A stretch of DNA of 64,000 nt from Rhizopus arrhizus (taxonomy: Eukaryota; Mucoromycota; Mucoromycetes; Mucorales; Rhizopodaceae). The notes below the pieces were generated by a model. It made no database searches. It saw only the letters and a program-made list of their open reading frames with translations, and had not been told where the DNA came from. Location of the stretch: NCBI GenBank assembly GCA_024220505.1, contig JAKZZE010000025.1:1-64000 (forward strand), written 5' to 3'. Shown piece after piece: positions 1-12,304 of the stretch. Each line of letters starts with the position of its first letter. The stretch's first letter is position 1. The translations under genes were made by a program, and so were the position numbers.

Positions 1-2412
1 TTTTGAAAAAAAATGTTTTTTTACAATGATCTTTTTGGAAAGCGGATTCTCTCCATTGTTTAAAGGCCGATATTTTCTTTTTTTATTTTGAGGACAAATG
101 CGGAAAACAAAAGCACAATGTGATTTTGATCAAAAGAATACATATTTGGAAGGCAGTCTGTGATCTTTAGCTTAGTTCATTTGAAGCGTGTAACAGAACG
201 TAACAAAATAGTTGCGTTTGGGAAAAAAAAAAAGAAGCTGGAAAATTAAAAGTAAAAAAAAAAGACGAAGTTAAAGAAAAAGACTGAGTAAAAAAAAAAA
301 AGAATTAGCAATAAAAGATTCCTTATTCAAATGAAAACAATAATTTAACAGCAAATACTTTATAGAAATGCAAATGTTCTTGCATTATAACAAAAGAATA
401 CATGTGTATTCTAAAAAGAATAAAAAAATAAAGAAGCTCTGCTCAAATTTTATTCAAGGCAGTTATAATTAACAAATACAAGCAAAAGTTTTTGTGTTTC
501 AAGTAAATAGATTGCTTTATTATTTTTTATGACAAATAATATAAAAGAATATATTTTTTAAGCTTATACTAGTTCATTACTTACTTTATGTTTGCACATG
601 GGTGTAATTTGCAATTAGCCATTAGCCATTAGAGATGTTAACATTGCCAACTTCCTTTATCAAAAAGGGCTTTTCAACAACAAGCAACAATATAAGTTTG
701 ATATTCTTATATTTTTATCGTGTTGGAAAGAATAACTTTGCTCATGAGGCTCATGTTCATCATCCGAATGTGTCCCATTAGGAATTCCTAATTTAAAAAA
801 AAAAGACCGACATTAGACTTGGTTGCTATTATTTTTTTTTATAAACTTACATATGATCAATACTTGAGCATTCTTTTTTATCTTTTGTACCTTTGTCATC
901 TAGTGTATTCCATGAAACAAAACAAGGGAGAAAAAAAAAATATTGTTTTACTACTATAATTTGTTAAGATACCGACTTTTTTTTTTATTTCAAGTAAAAA
1001 ATAAAATAAAATAATACCCTTCATGCTAAACATATTGCATTCAAGTAATAAACCTTGTTCAAGTAATGTATCAGTTATCTTTTGGGATACCATTAAATGT
1101 AAACTATATGAAAAGCAACAGTTTTTGATTTCTAATATGGATAGACATTGAATAAGTGTAACATTGGTAAAATAAGGCTACAAAAAACGCACTTCTGTTT
1201 TTTTTTTTTTTTTTTCTTTTTTTCTTCTTCTTTTTTATAAAAGGTAAGTTCTTAATATTATATATATTCTATTCCAGCTCTAATGGTGCTTTTACTGTAG
1301 TAAAGATGTATCGGCTGCTTTCTTTATGGTTTGAATGGTCTTTATAAAGTCTTTTTCCCAGGATTATCATTGCTTCTTCTTTTCCTTGTTGATATAAGCT
1401 TGAGTAGTTTCTTTTTTCTTTTCTTTTTTTTTTTCATGGTCCATCTAAAGCAAGGTATATTACTTTTACTACATACACTCAATAGCTAATAACTATTATA
1501 GATGCCTGCTGCTTTTTTTACTTATGAGTATACGCTTAGCTAGTTTTCTTCCCATGGTCTATCTAAAGAAAGGTACTATTGCTTTTACTACATATACACG
1601 ATAGCTAATAAATGTTATATGAATGCTGCTTTGCTTTGGCCTCTTTCTGTTTCTTTCCTTGTTTTTACTTTGGTTCTTAAGTACTGATGTCTTTTCTTTT
1701 GCTTTGAGTGCTCAAGTCCTTGAATCCTTGCGTCCTTGTGTCTTTGAATTCTTGAGCTTGGCTTTTTTTTTTCTTTTTTCTTTTGAGAACTTTTTGAGTT
1801 CCACGAGACTAATTGATGTATTTTTAGATTAAATGCTGCTGTTCTGGTGACATTAGGTAAGTCAAGTACACTTTTAAAACGCTACAAGCAAAGAAATACT
1901 ATATATTATATTATTTTATTTAAATAAAAAAAAGCTATTTTTTATAAACAAAATCCCTATTTTTTTGTGTATATAAAGCAATATTTATTGCAATATGAAT
2001 GGTCGATAAAGAAGTATATAAAGCAATATAAGTGGTTCATAAAGAAGCATATAAGGCAATATGAGTGGTTTATAAAAGAGCAAAAAGACAAATAAAGTAG
2101 TGTTTTACAAAGCGTGATTGGTTGCCAAGCACCATTAGATACCAAATTGATAATAAACAAGAGCCACAACGTAACTGATGAAAGATCCATCTTGCAAGAT
2201 CAGTTAACGAAAAAGTCTCCCAACAGTCTCCTGTGTTGGCCACAAATCTTGTACCATCACATAACCAAAGGGCGAACAATAACTTACACGATTTGTGGCA
2301 GAGACAGGAGGCTGTGCGTGGATAAATCTCTTACCTGATTGTACACGAATGTAAATTATTTCGCAAGATTGCTAGTCAATCAGGTAACGAATTTGCACTA
2401 TTATTTGCAGTG
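1..2412 (+). mobile_element. CAC-A: internally deleted CACTA-like element, 5' end outside window
   Basis: Positions 1 to about 980 match the 5' noncoding part of CAC-B (about 2632-3610), and about 1140-2412 match its 3' subterminal part (about 8260-9334). The whole coding middle of CAC-B is missing; 985-1140 is unmatched filler. The right end finishes in TTATTTGCAGTG, the inverted form of the CACTGCAAATAA start of CAC-B. It is therefore a non-autonomous derivative that would need a transposase in trans. A segment of about 105 bp around 1440-1500 is repeated at 1551-1620 and occurs only once in CAC-B. No gene is present; the short open frames lie in T-rich DNA. Confidence 0.75.
1970..2080 (+). 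repeat. Subterminal repeats of CAC-A
   Basis: About three imperfect units of roughly 33 bp, each containing ATATAA followed by CAATAT and ATAAAGAAG. They lie about 330 bp from the right terminus. In CACTA elements such subterminal arrays usually bind the element's DNA-binding protein; that role is inferred here. Confidence 0.6.
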
Positions 2413-3702
2413 ATCACTGCAAATAATCGTTCCAATTAGGTACCGGATTGCGCAAGATTGCTCTTCGTTTGGGTAACAATTGTTACTTTTTTTCGTGAAA
2501 AAAATTAAATCTTGCTGTATTGATCATTTTCGAATTTTGAAAAACGATTTAGATGAGAAAAAAATAAAGAAATTTAACGATGTTATTATTTTATTTGTAG
2601 GGTAAATATTCATGGAGTTATTCACATTTTTAAAGAAATGTCTTTTTTTTACAAACGATCTTTTTTTGGAAAGCGTATTTCTCTCCATTGTTTAAAGACC
2701 GATATTTTCTTTTTTTTATTTTTGAGGGCAAAATGCGGAAATCAAAAGCACCATGCGATTATTTTGTACAGAAGAATACATATTAGGAAGGCAATCTGTG
2801 ATCTTAGCTAAGCTCATTGGAAATGTGTAACAGAACGTAACAAAATAGTTGCGTTTAGTAAAAAAAAAAAAAGAAGCTGAAAGATTAAAGTAAAAAAAAA
2901 AAAGACAAAGTTAAAAAAAAGACAAAGTTAAAAAAAAAGACAGCGAAAAAAAAAGAATATAGCAATAAAAGGTTCCTTATTCAAATGGAAACAATAATCT
3001 AGAGCAAATATACTTTATAGAAATGCAAATGCTTTTATGTTATAACAAAAGAATACTTGTATATTCTAAGAAGAAAGAAGCTTTGCTCACATTTTATTAC
3101 AAGGCAGTTATAATTGACAAATACAAGCAAAAGTTTTGTTTTTTCAAGTAAATAGATTGCTTTATTATTTTTTATGACAGATAATATAATAGAATATATG
3201 TTTTTAAACTTATACTAGTTCATTACTTACTTTATGTTTGCACATGATGTAATTTGCAATTAGCCATTAGCTATTAGAAATGTTAGCAGTGGCAGCTTCC
3301 TTTACTAAAAAGAGATTTTCAGCAGCAAGCAGTAATATAAGTTTGATATTCTTATAGCTTTGTCATGTTGGAAAGAACAGCTTCTCTCATGAGGTTAATG
3401 TTCATCATCCGAATGTGTCCCATTAGGAATTTCTAATGTAAAAAAAAAAAAAAAAGAAACCGATATTAGACTTGGTTGTTGTTATTTTTTTTTATAACTT
3501 ATATTTGACCAATACTTGAGTTTTCTTTTGTATCTTTTGTATCTTGGGCATCTCATGCATTCCATAAAACAAAACAAGGGAAAAAAAAAGGTTACTTTAA
3601 GCGCCGACTTTGTTTTTTAAATTTAACGTTTTTTTTTTTTATCAGGCATATTTTCTCTTTCTACCTATTTTCTTTACTATTTCCAAATTTAAAAATATAA
3701 AC

Positions 3703-6530
3703 ATGAACAACTTCAAACGCCACCAAATTATTTGCACCTGTTCTGAATGCAGCAACCATCCCAATGGATTTAGAATGCTTGCAAAGAGAACTGTAAGAGG
3801 CCATGAACTTATCGACAGAGTTAGAAATAGAGGTTTTTGTTTTATTTTTAATAAAAATCCAAATGTGCTAATGTTCAAAAAAAAAAAAATAGAATCAAGA
3901 AGAGTATCTGAAGCTAACGACAACGGGGAGGAAACTGTCGAATACTCATCAGCCATTCCTGAGCCAGCAACTGAAGGTATATTTTTAATCAACAAAGTAT
4001 TTAATATACGAAAGGTTTTATTTATTGAAATGTATTTTGCAACTTGTTAGACGAAATGAATATTGACGAAGAGGAGGGAATGAGTAATGAAGAACAGCTT
4101 CGTCACCTTTTGCTGTTGTTCATTGTGCTTTTTCAAGCAAAGCACCTCTCGGTGAAGGCCGGTGAAGACTTGTTGGCCTTTCTTTCCTTCTTTGTCCGTT
4201 CTCTTGGCCATGGTATGGAGATTCCTACAAAGATCTCTACTGCCCGTACTATGGTCAATTATTCCTCTGCCAGCAATGGTTTGTCCCGTTTTCTTGTTTG
4301 CTCTGCTTGTCGAAGCGTTTACACTTCTGGAAGCTTGCATTCTCGCTCCTGTGGTTATGTACGCTTCCCTAACAACCCTTATCGACAAGCACAACCATGT
4401 GGAAATGCTCTTTTGCAGGCAGCAGTTTAAAGCCAGTGCTTGAGTATCCCTACAACTCAATTACTGAGACTTTAAAAAAGTTCTTTATGCGACCCAGTTT
4501 TGAACAACAAATTGAGCAATGGAGAAGAAGATCAGTTGATGAAGATGTTATGTTCGACATATACGATGGCAGAGTTTGGAATCAGCTTGTGGATTCAAAC
4601 GGGCAAATTTTTACCAGTCAACCAAGATCATTGATGGTATCCTTGAATGTGGATTGGTTCCAGCCAAGTGACAACATGAAGCATTCTAGTGGTGCCATTT
4701 ACCTTGCAATTAACAACCTGCCAAGAAATACACGTATGAAGTTTTCCAACATCGTTTTGGCAGGTGTTATTCCTGGACCACATGAGCCCAACGATGATCA
4801 AATCCAAAACTTCTTGAAGCCATTGGTAGATGAATTGCTTGTACTGTACAATGGTGTTGTAATGCCCACTTACCAAAATCCTAACGGAGAAGTAGTTCGT
4901 GTGGCATTGATGTCCATCAATTGTGATATGCCTGCAGCAAGAAAAGTAGCTGGATACATGGGCGCCATGGCTACTAAAGCATGTAACAAGTGCTCAACTG
5001 CTTTTGGCCGTCTATCAACTGGTACCAGGTCTTCAAAGCCAAACTTTTCTGATTTCAACGATGAAAACTGGGTGCAAAGAACGTGGGAACAGCAAAGATT
5101 TGATGCGTATGACTGGTTGACTGCTACGCACAAGGCACAACAAGAAGAAAAACAGGCAAGTTCTGGTACAAAGTGGAGTGAAGTACATCGACTTCCTTAC
5201 TTTGATGTGGTGAGATATGTAACTGTCGATCCAATGCATAACTTGTTTCTTGGAACACCCAAAAAAATGATTGAAGTCTGCAGGATTTTAGCTTGCTTGT
5301 TTCTACTGATTTTCCAGCAATGGCAGCAGAGTCGACCACTATCATCGTTCCTCAGCAATATGCTAAGCTATCTGAAGGTATGTATACTGCTTGATCGTGT
5401 TTATATATACATGGAATAAAGCTTATTTCATGGTGGAACAAAATACTTATTTTTTTCTTTTTTTTTAAAAAAAAAATAGGAAAAATCTCTGGTGCTTTTG
5501 CTAATATGAAATCAGATGAGTGGAGACCTGGGTTGTTGTGCTGTCACCTTTCCTGCTCAAACAAAAACTGGCAGGTGAACATTTTACAAACTGGTTGCGG
5601 TATGTCGATGCTGTAAAATTGGTCACTGGCCCTTCCATCACAGTAGAAGACATAGATACCGCACATCTATTGATGAAAAACTTTGGCAAGACCTGTGTCG
5701 AGCTGTATGGTGAATCTATGCCCACTCCAAATATGCATATGCATCTCCATTTGAAAGAAAGCTTCCTGGACTTTGGTCCATCATACTCCTTTTGGCTTTA
5801 TGGCTTTGAACGTCTTAATGGCGATATGAAACATATAAACATCAATTTTAAGACTGGATTTGAAACAACTTATGCTACTATGTTCATTCAAAATGTTCAC
5901 ACACAAGATCTAGTATATTCTTTACATTCCTTTATCAATTCAACAAACGAAGACATACTCCTACTAATTAAATTTATAGAAAAGATAGGTGAGGTTACGA
6001 ATGACGAGAGTGGTTTAACGCCATTTGATTACTCTCGTTTCATAGACGGACCTAGCTTATTCAATTCAACAATAACTGGTAGTGAGCCTCTGCCACCCAC
6101 ATCCTTTCCTTTAAATTTCGACAATCGAACCCAACTTATATGCCCAGAACACTATGAACAATTGATTAATTACTACACCTATACCTATGCACTCATCCCT
6201 GGCACGTTTATCAGCAATATTATTCATTCATTTAAAAATATAAACTTGCTTGGACAAAAATATACATCATCAAAAAATACTTCAACTTCTTCATCCTCCT
6301 GCATTATCCAAGCTATTATCAACAATGAAATACGCATTGGTCAAATTTCTTATCTCTTTACACATTCATTTAACAACTACACTCATTACTTTGCATTTGT
6401 CAATTGGTACAGCCATGCGACCCATCACTTTCCCTCCTTTGATGATACTGGCATTCAAGTGTGGAAAAACCAGTTTGACCCAGTCTCACAACAAAATATA
6501 CTTCCTGTTCACAAATTCACAATCCAGTAG
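3703..6530 (+). pseudogene. Tnp2-type CACTA transposase of CAC-B, frameshifted
   Basis: Three exons: 3703-3976, 4051-5377 and 5480-6530, with GT..AG introns 3977-4050 and 5378-5479. The first exon starts with a Cys-rich motif, CTCSECSN. Later come VDPMHNLFLG, the conserved Tnp2-like histidine motif, and SFWLYGFERLNGD, typical of fungal Tnp2 transposases. The protein would cut and join CACTG ends in the nucleus. At least three single-base frameshifts break it: near 4417 (CAC-C is in frame there), near 5276 just after the DPMHN motif, and near 5530 at the start of exon 3. Exon 1 aligns with CAC-C exon 1 at 17156. No DDE triad was assigned with certainty. Confidence 0.75.
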
Positions 6531-6757
6531 CAGTGAAGTCATATTTAGATAATCATATTCTTACACTTTCTCTCCCAAGACGGATCTATATGTAAAAACT
6601 ATGTCGAAGCGTTCATTCATTCATTTATTATTATTATTATTATTATTGTTTTATTATATATTTTACTAAAGAATCATTCAATAGACTTTTTTTTAAAAAA
6701 TTTTATTCAATTTGTGAAGAAACAACAAACCAAGAAAAAAAAAAAGGGGAAGAATGC

Positions 6758-8008
6758 CTACTGCATTGAACTGGAAGTCGCAAAAGAGGAAGAAGCAGAA
6801 ACAGAGGTTGGAAAACCAAGAGCAGAAGAAGAAAAAGCCCAGGAAGGAAAATCGGCATCATCAAGTTTGTCGGGGAACTCCACTTCAACGTTTTCTATTA
6901 TTCTTCTAATAGTTGGTGGAGCCCCCTTTTTCTTCATCGACTCCTTGTATCTTTTTTGCAACTCTTCGTGGAATTGCACCACCTATAGATTAATTAAGGT
7001 ATATTAGAAAATGAAATTTGTCAACAACATTTTGCTTACTTCGTTGCTTCTAAATGATGCCGTTTGACCACGAACGTACGACCGTTCTCGTCCTCTGGTC
7101 CATCTTCTTCATCTGACGTCCAGTCAACAGTCAGAATTTTACCAGCGAACGGGAAACGGGCGTCGAACGCGGAAGGGTTAGCCATATAAACAGATCTCCT
7201 GTTAGAGAGTTTCTATCGTAAGGTATCAATGTAAGTATTTTCTATATTTTATAGTATAATCTTCAAAAATATTAAATACTCACCGTATTTATACGGCTAC
7301 GACAGGTAGTTTTTGGTGAAACAACTGTCTTCCCCCTTGGCCTTGCTCATCATGTAGGAATACTTGCTCCTAATTATTGCATTTACTTGTGAGGTGGTGA
7401 GCAAATCAAAACGATGGTGCTTTCTGGCTTGCTCATACAACAATGCCTTGACTTTTCTGTTATTTTTATGGGCGAAGGTAACGTCCAAGTCAAATTCGCT
7501 TCTGCGACCAACAACGTAATCACGGTAGTATTCTGCTAAATAGCTCTATATGACACAGAAAGGTATAAAATATAGTTATTAAATTACAATTACTAATTTA
7601 ATAAATATGTCCTAAACTTACACTGCATTCTTTTTTGGCCGCGTCGACCTCAGCTTCTGAAGCTCGGTGTTGCTGCTGCTGTTGCTGTTCCTGCTGCTGT
7701 TGCTGTTGCTGCAGCAATTGTTGGAATTGCTGTATCTGAGCAGCTATTATCTCTGGTGCGGCACCAGAGGCTGCTCTGATGGCTTCAGTACCAACAGGGC
7801 TCTCCAAGCGAGGAGCTGTAAAGCTACTGAAGCCTGCAACAGGAACAGAAGCGAAAACAGGAGCAGGAGCAAGAGTAGGAGCAGGAGCAGGAGCAGGAGC
7901 AGAAACAGGAACAACGGTGGATGATGATCCAGCAATGCTCACGGAAATTCTTGCTCTCTTGGGAGCATTGCTGGGAACGTTGATGGGGGTGGCAGCACGA
8001 CGAGACAT
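6758..8008 (-). CDS. CACTA accessory (TnpA-like) protein of CAC-B, probably damaged
   Basis: Proposed exons on the minus strand: 8008-7622, 7545-7301, 7198-7040 and 6982-6758. Exon 1 encodes a Pro/Ala-rich stretch (repeats of AP) and a poly-Gln run that should form a coiled coil. Exon 2 holds a basic Arg/Lys-rich segment ending in KNYLS; the C-terminus is Ser-rich. It occupies the same place and orientation as the gene of CAC-D and shares its exon layout and a weakly similar middle part (NNRKVKALLYEQ versus ENQRVFKLLQDY). By position it resembles the second, DNA-binding protein of plant CACTA elements; this is inference. The exon 3-4 junction does not keep the frame that gives VVQFHEELQKRY, so a one-base lesion or a different splice is likely. 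Confidence 0.5.
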
Positions 8009-8641
8009 TTTTTAAAACAAATTATATAAAAAGGAAGAAAAAAAAAAAAACAGGAGTACAAAATAAATTGAAGATGAATAGAAAACAAGGTGATACTCAT
8101 TTATTTTACAAAAAAGCGAAAGAAAAAAAAAGCCTTTGGTGTTAAAGATATTACATTTAAATAAAAAAAAAAAGAAGAAAAAGTTTAAACTGTTTATGAA
8201 TAGTCTCTCTGAATGTTTCAATAGTTAAGCAGTATTAAAGAAGACTTATTTTTAATCGATAGTGGGTAAATGTAACACTGGTAAAATGAGGCTATAAAAT
8301 AGTACTTTTTTTTCCTTTTTTTTCCTTTTTTTTTCTTTTTTTTAAAACAAAACATTCTCTCTAAAAGGTAAGTTCTTAATATTATATGTACTCTATTATT
8401 GTTCTAATGGTACTTGTACTTTAGTAAAATTGTATTGGTTGCTTTCTTGATGTTTCAAATGGTCTTTATAAAGTCTTTTTCCCAGGATTATAGTTGCTTC
8501 TTCTTTTACTTGTTAGTATAAGCTTGGCTGGTGGGGGGGTTTTTTTTTTTCTTTTTTTTTCTCATAGTCCATCTAAAGCAAGGTACTATTACTTTTACTA
8601 TATACTCGATAACTAATAATTATTATAGAGGAGTACTGCTT

Positions 8642-8675
<34 letters not shown>

Positions 8676-8860
8676 AGAACTTCTTGAGTTCCACGAGATT
8701 AATTGATGTATTTTTAGATTAGATGCTGCTATTCTGGTGACATTAGGTAAGTCAAGTACACTTTTAAAACGCTACAAGCAAAGAAATACCATGTATTATT
8801 ATTATTTTATTCAAATAAAAAAAAAGCTATTTTTTATAAACAAAATCCTATTTTTTTGTG

Positions 8861-9005
8861 TATATAAAGCAATGTTTATTGCAATATGAATGGTCAATAA
8901 AGAAGTATATAAAGCTATATAAGTGGTTCATAAAGAAGTATATAAGGCAATATGAGTGGTCAATAAAGAAGTATATAAGGCAATATGAGTGGTTTATAAA
9001 AGAGC
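8861..9005 (+). repeat. Subterminal repeats of CAC-B
   Basis: Four imperfect units of about 33-45 bp, each TATATAA(A/G)GC..ATAT.AGTGGT..ATAAAGAAG. CAC-A has about three. They are placed about 330 bp from the right tip, where CACTA elements normally carry binding sites for their accessory protein. Confidence 0.65.
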
Positions 9006-9879
9006 AAAAAGACAAATAAAGTAGTGTTTTACAAAGCGTGATTGGTTGCCAAGCACCATTAGATATCAAATTGATAATAAACAAGAGCCACAACGTAACT
9101 GATGAAAGATCCATCTTGAAAGATCAGTTAACGAAAAAGTCTCCCAACAGTCTCCTGTGTTGGCCACAAATCTTGCATCATCACATAACCAAAGGGCGAA
9201 CAATAACTTACACGATTGTGGCAGAGACAGGAGGCTGTGCGTGGATAAATCTCTTACCTGATTGTACACGATTGTAAATTATTCGCAAGATTGCTAGTCA
9301 ATCAGGTAACGAATTTGCACTATTATTTGCAGTGTATCACTGCACCCATCACCGTTATCCAAGTTGATAAAGTTGATCTTTTTTGATAGTGGTAATTCTA
9401 TTAAATGAGTGAGAACTCGGATTTAAATGTTAGAAAGCTGATTTTTATATCAGAAGAAAGCTTGAAAAAATAGATTGTAAATCTATAAAAATAATCAAAA
9501 GTATATAATATGTTTGTTGAATAAAAAGACATTGTATTTTTTTAAAAAAATAAATAATTTTCTGTTGTGCTACATGATGCCGTACAAGATTACAAATTGG
9601 GAAGACTATGCTTTTTCAACTTCAGTGCAATATTTTTTAACTTCAACAAAGATCGAAAACACAGTTCTATTGGCCTACAAGCTCGGAAATCCAAGTGATT
9701 GAGTCGTGGCGTTTTCTTTTCAAGCATTCTTCGGCTCTCATGTCGTATTTTACAAAAAAAAAACTTTGTTTAATACAAAAGGAGATTTATTTTGGTTACT
9801 AATGAACAAAAGAAAAAAAAAAAAAAAGAAGAAAGAGTGAAGAGGCACATATGAATAAGAGGGATGAAACTCTTATATA

Positions 9880-11518
9880 CAGTAGGTGAAAAAATACGAG
9901 CAACCTCTGTTCGATTTGTCTTCATATCTTTTTTTTTTTCGTGTGTACATTCGCCAGAGCTTTGATATCACACAAACTAATTAAGGCAACAAAGATACAT
10001 ACAATACACTAAAGAGATTGACTGTACTTGAAGTACAAGCTTTTTAAAAAGGGAAAGACAGTCATAAAAAAGTCAATGATGATTTTTCAAAATTCGCTAT
10101 GTTTATTTAATATTTTCTATATCTTCCCTTTGCTTTAAATAGTGCTTCTACTTTGGCTGGCATACTATTGATGTACCTCTTGCAAGCATTTGCATTGAGT
10201 TATTTCGCTCTACATCCACTAATTCCTAAATCTTTCTGACACCTCTTTCTCCGACTTCATATGGTGGCAGATTAAGTTTGAGCTGATGCCAAACATGCTT
10301 TATATGATTAAATCCAGACTTTGACCACACCAATAATTTATATACCTTACACTGATACCGCGTACCTATACAGTTATGATTTTTAAGTTATACTTTACCG
10401 CCGCTATCACTCTGAAGGTATACATCAGATGTCTTCAAATAATGGTACTCTAACGTATTCATGTAAATATTGCTAAGTATATGCAGACAAGTCGTTGAGT
10501 TTATGTTATGGTCATAAAGCTGACATGTCTATGCTGGTCCCTGAGTAGGTATGTGACAACACATGTTCATCCTACCGCTGCAGTGATTTACTGTAATGTC
10601 GATGTGATGAGGGAGCAAAATGTCATTTTATACTACTCTATACTATTTTACTCCATCTGATCACTAGATGCTAATCTTTGCTTCAGCTGAGAACGCTACT
10701 GTTCGTCACTCTTGACTTGACCAGTTGCGATGCCTTTTTGTTCAGGTCATCTGCTTTTTTCAATGATCCTTTTTTAAAAATGCCTTCTTTTTTTTAGCTC
10801 TCGGTGGCAGTTTATGGATCTCAGCGCGTTTACTCCTGAACGGTACATCAACAAGTAACCAAACTTACCTAACTCCCTGAATAGCTTTTTAGCTATTGTT
10901 CGATGACCAGTAATAATACACAGTTCGATATAGTGCTTCATGGCATAAGAGACAATAGCATGTCTTCCAGCCGACTGATGTGAATTTCATGGAAAAAGCT
11001 TCCTAGTATACCTTTTAACCTGTGGGAGAATGAACGTAATATTTATCTGCGATATCCTCTAGCTTCATGCTATTCAGTGATATATCTTTTATTTCTGGAT
11101 TGCTTTTCCATTGGTATAGATTTAGGCATGATGATGAGAAGCAGTGAGAGAAATTGAGCAAAAAAAAAAGAAGCCAAGGGCTCTTGAAGTTGCACTTGCT
11201 TTTATATGGACACAATGAGGAAAGCTCACAGTCCTATACAAGTACGCTGTATAGTCTTCCGATATGTTCTTTATTGATTTAAATGTAAACGTATGATTAC
11301 CGTACATAATTTAAGCTGGTCGGAAGTCAAATTTTTAAATTCGGATTCTCATTCCTCTCTCAATTTCCAGTATTGCTACATGAGACCTTTACTGTTTCAA
11401 GACACATGACCCCGAAAATATACCATAGGAGTCCCATGCCGGTAGTTGGCATGCACCTTTTGATATAGCGAAAAAAGTCGATTTTGCCAAAAGGTTGCTC
11501 GTATTTTTTCACCTACTG
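9880..11518 (-). mobile_element. T1: Tc1/mariner element, degenerate
   Basis: 1639 bp with inverted ends CAGTAGGTGAAAAAATACGA.. and TA duplications at 9878-9879 and 11519-11520. It is inserted in the left part of CAC-D. Its transposase remnant is on the minus strand. The inner inverted copy of the TIR tip seen in many other elements here was not found. Confidence 0.9.
10107..11129 (-). pseudogene. Tc1-type transposase remnant of T1
   Basis: The minus strand opens with MPKSIPMEKQ at 11129, the usual start of this family, and closes with CKRYINSMPAKVEAL..KAKG and a TAA at 10107. This is the conserved C-terminus of Tc1 transposases. In between, stops and frameshifts break the frame; for instance the initial frame stops after RYITE, and the helix-turn-helix text (LEDIADKYYV) continues in another frame. 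The span of 1023 nt equals that of intact relatives T8 and T13, so the decay is mostly by substitutions and small compensating indels. Confidence 0.8.
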
Positions 11519-12304
11519 TAAGTGCATAATATCGCTATAATAATAAGTATAAAAGTATGTGTTTATAAATTGGAACAAAAAAAAAAGAATGTGAATATGG
11601 TAGAAAATTTAAAAGATTGAATAAAATATATAAAAAAAAGAAGGATTCTTTTGGCTCTAAAGAAGTTAAACTTGTTTTAAAGCTGAAAAAGATATGTTTT
11701 AAATAGTAAGATCACGGCATAAAAAGACAGAGTATTTTTGATAATCATTTTTATTTTTTGAGAGTAAAGAAAAAAAAGGCGGCAACGGAATGAATGTCTA
11801 TTATGCTACACGTCTTGAGATTTCTATGAAAAGGTTAAAAAGCAAAAGAAAAAGTATATTGTTACTAAGTACTTTTGAAAAAAAAAAAAAAAAAAAAACA
11901 TTCCCAGCATTGACATTACAAAAGGAATCTCCATTCAATGTATTGTTTAAACTTGAATAAAAAAAACGAGTGTTTTAAATTTGGGCTTTAAAAAAAAAGT
12001 ACTTTAGAAATTTTTTCATTAAAAAAAAAATAAAAGTGGACCAAATATGACGAAGGTGGAAAGCATCAAACAGAAATCTAAAATAAGATTCAAAGACCAC
12101 AACACAAACGGCAAACTGATTTTATCTGTAACCAAATCTAGAATGAAACAAAGGTAAAAAAAAAAATTTAAATTTAAAGATCTAAACACCGCTTTCATTT
12201 TTTTTTTTGTTTTATTTATTTCACAAGTTTTTTTTTTTAAAACAGCAAGTTGATTTCATCCAACTCTATTTCACCACCAAAAGCCCAAGCGATACTCTCT
12301 TCAG

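Larger units (their letters stand above)
2415..9334 (+). mobile_element. CAC-B: full-length CACTA-like (EnSpm) element
   Basis: Starts CACTGCAAATAATCG and ends ..ATTATTTGCAGTG, so the tips are inverted CACTG repeats as in the CACTA/EnSpm superfamily. Length 6920 bp. It carries a Tnp2-type transposase gene on + (3703-6530) and a convergent accessory gene on - (8008-6758). 2415-3702 is A/T-rich 5' noncoding DNA shared with CAC-A and CAC-C. 6531-6757 is a short AT-rich intergenic stretch with a TTA microsatellite. 8009-9334 is noncoding with a subterminal repeat array. No clean target duplication is visible: 'at' lies to the left and 'tat' to the right, with neighbouring elements directly beyond. 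The superfamily call rests on termini plus Tnp2. Confidence 0.8.

Noticed and set aside
7667..7924. Leu-rich and RS-rich frames opposite the accessory gene of CAC-B
   Set aside because: Shadows of the poly-Gln and Ala-Pro coding repeats on the minus strand.
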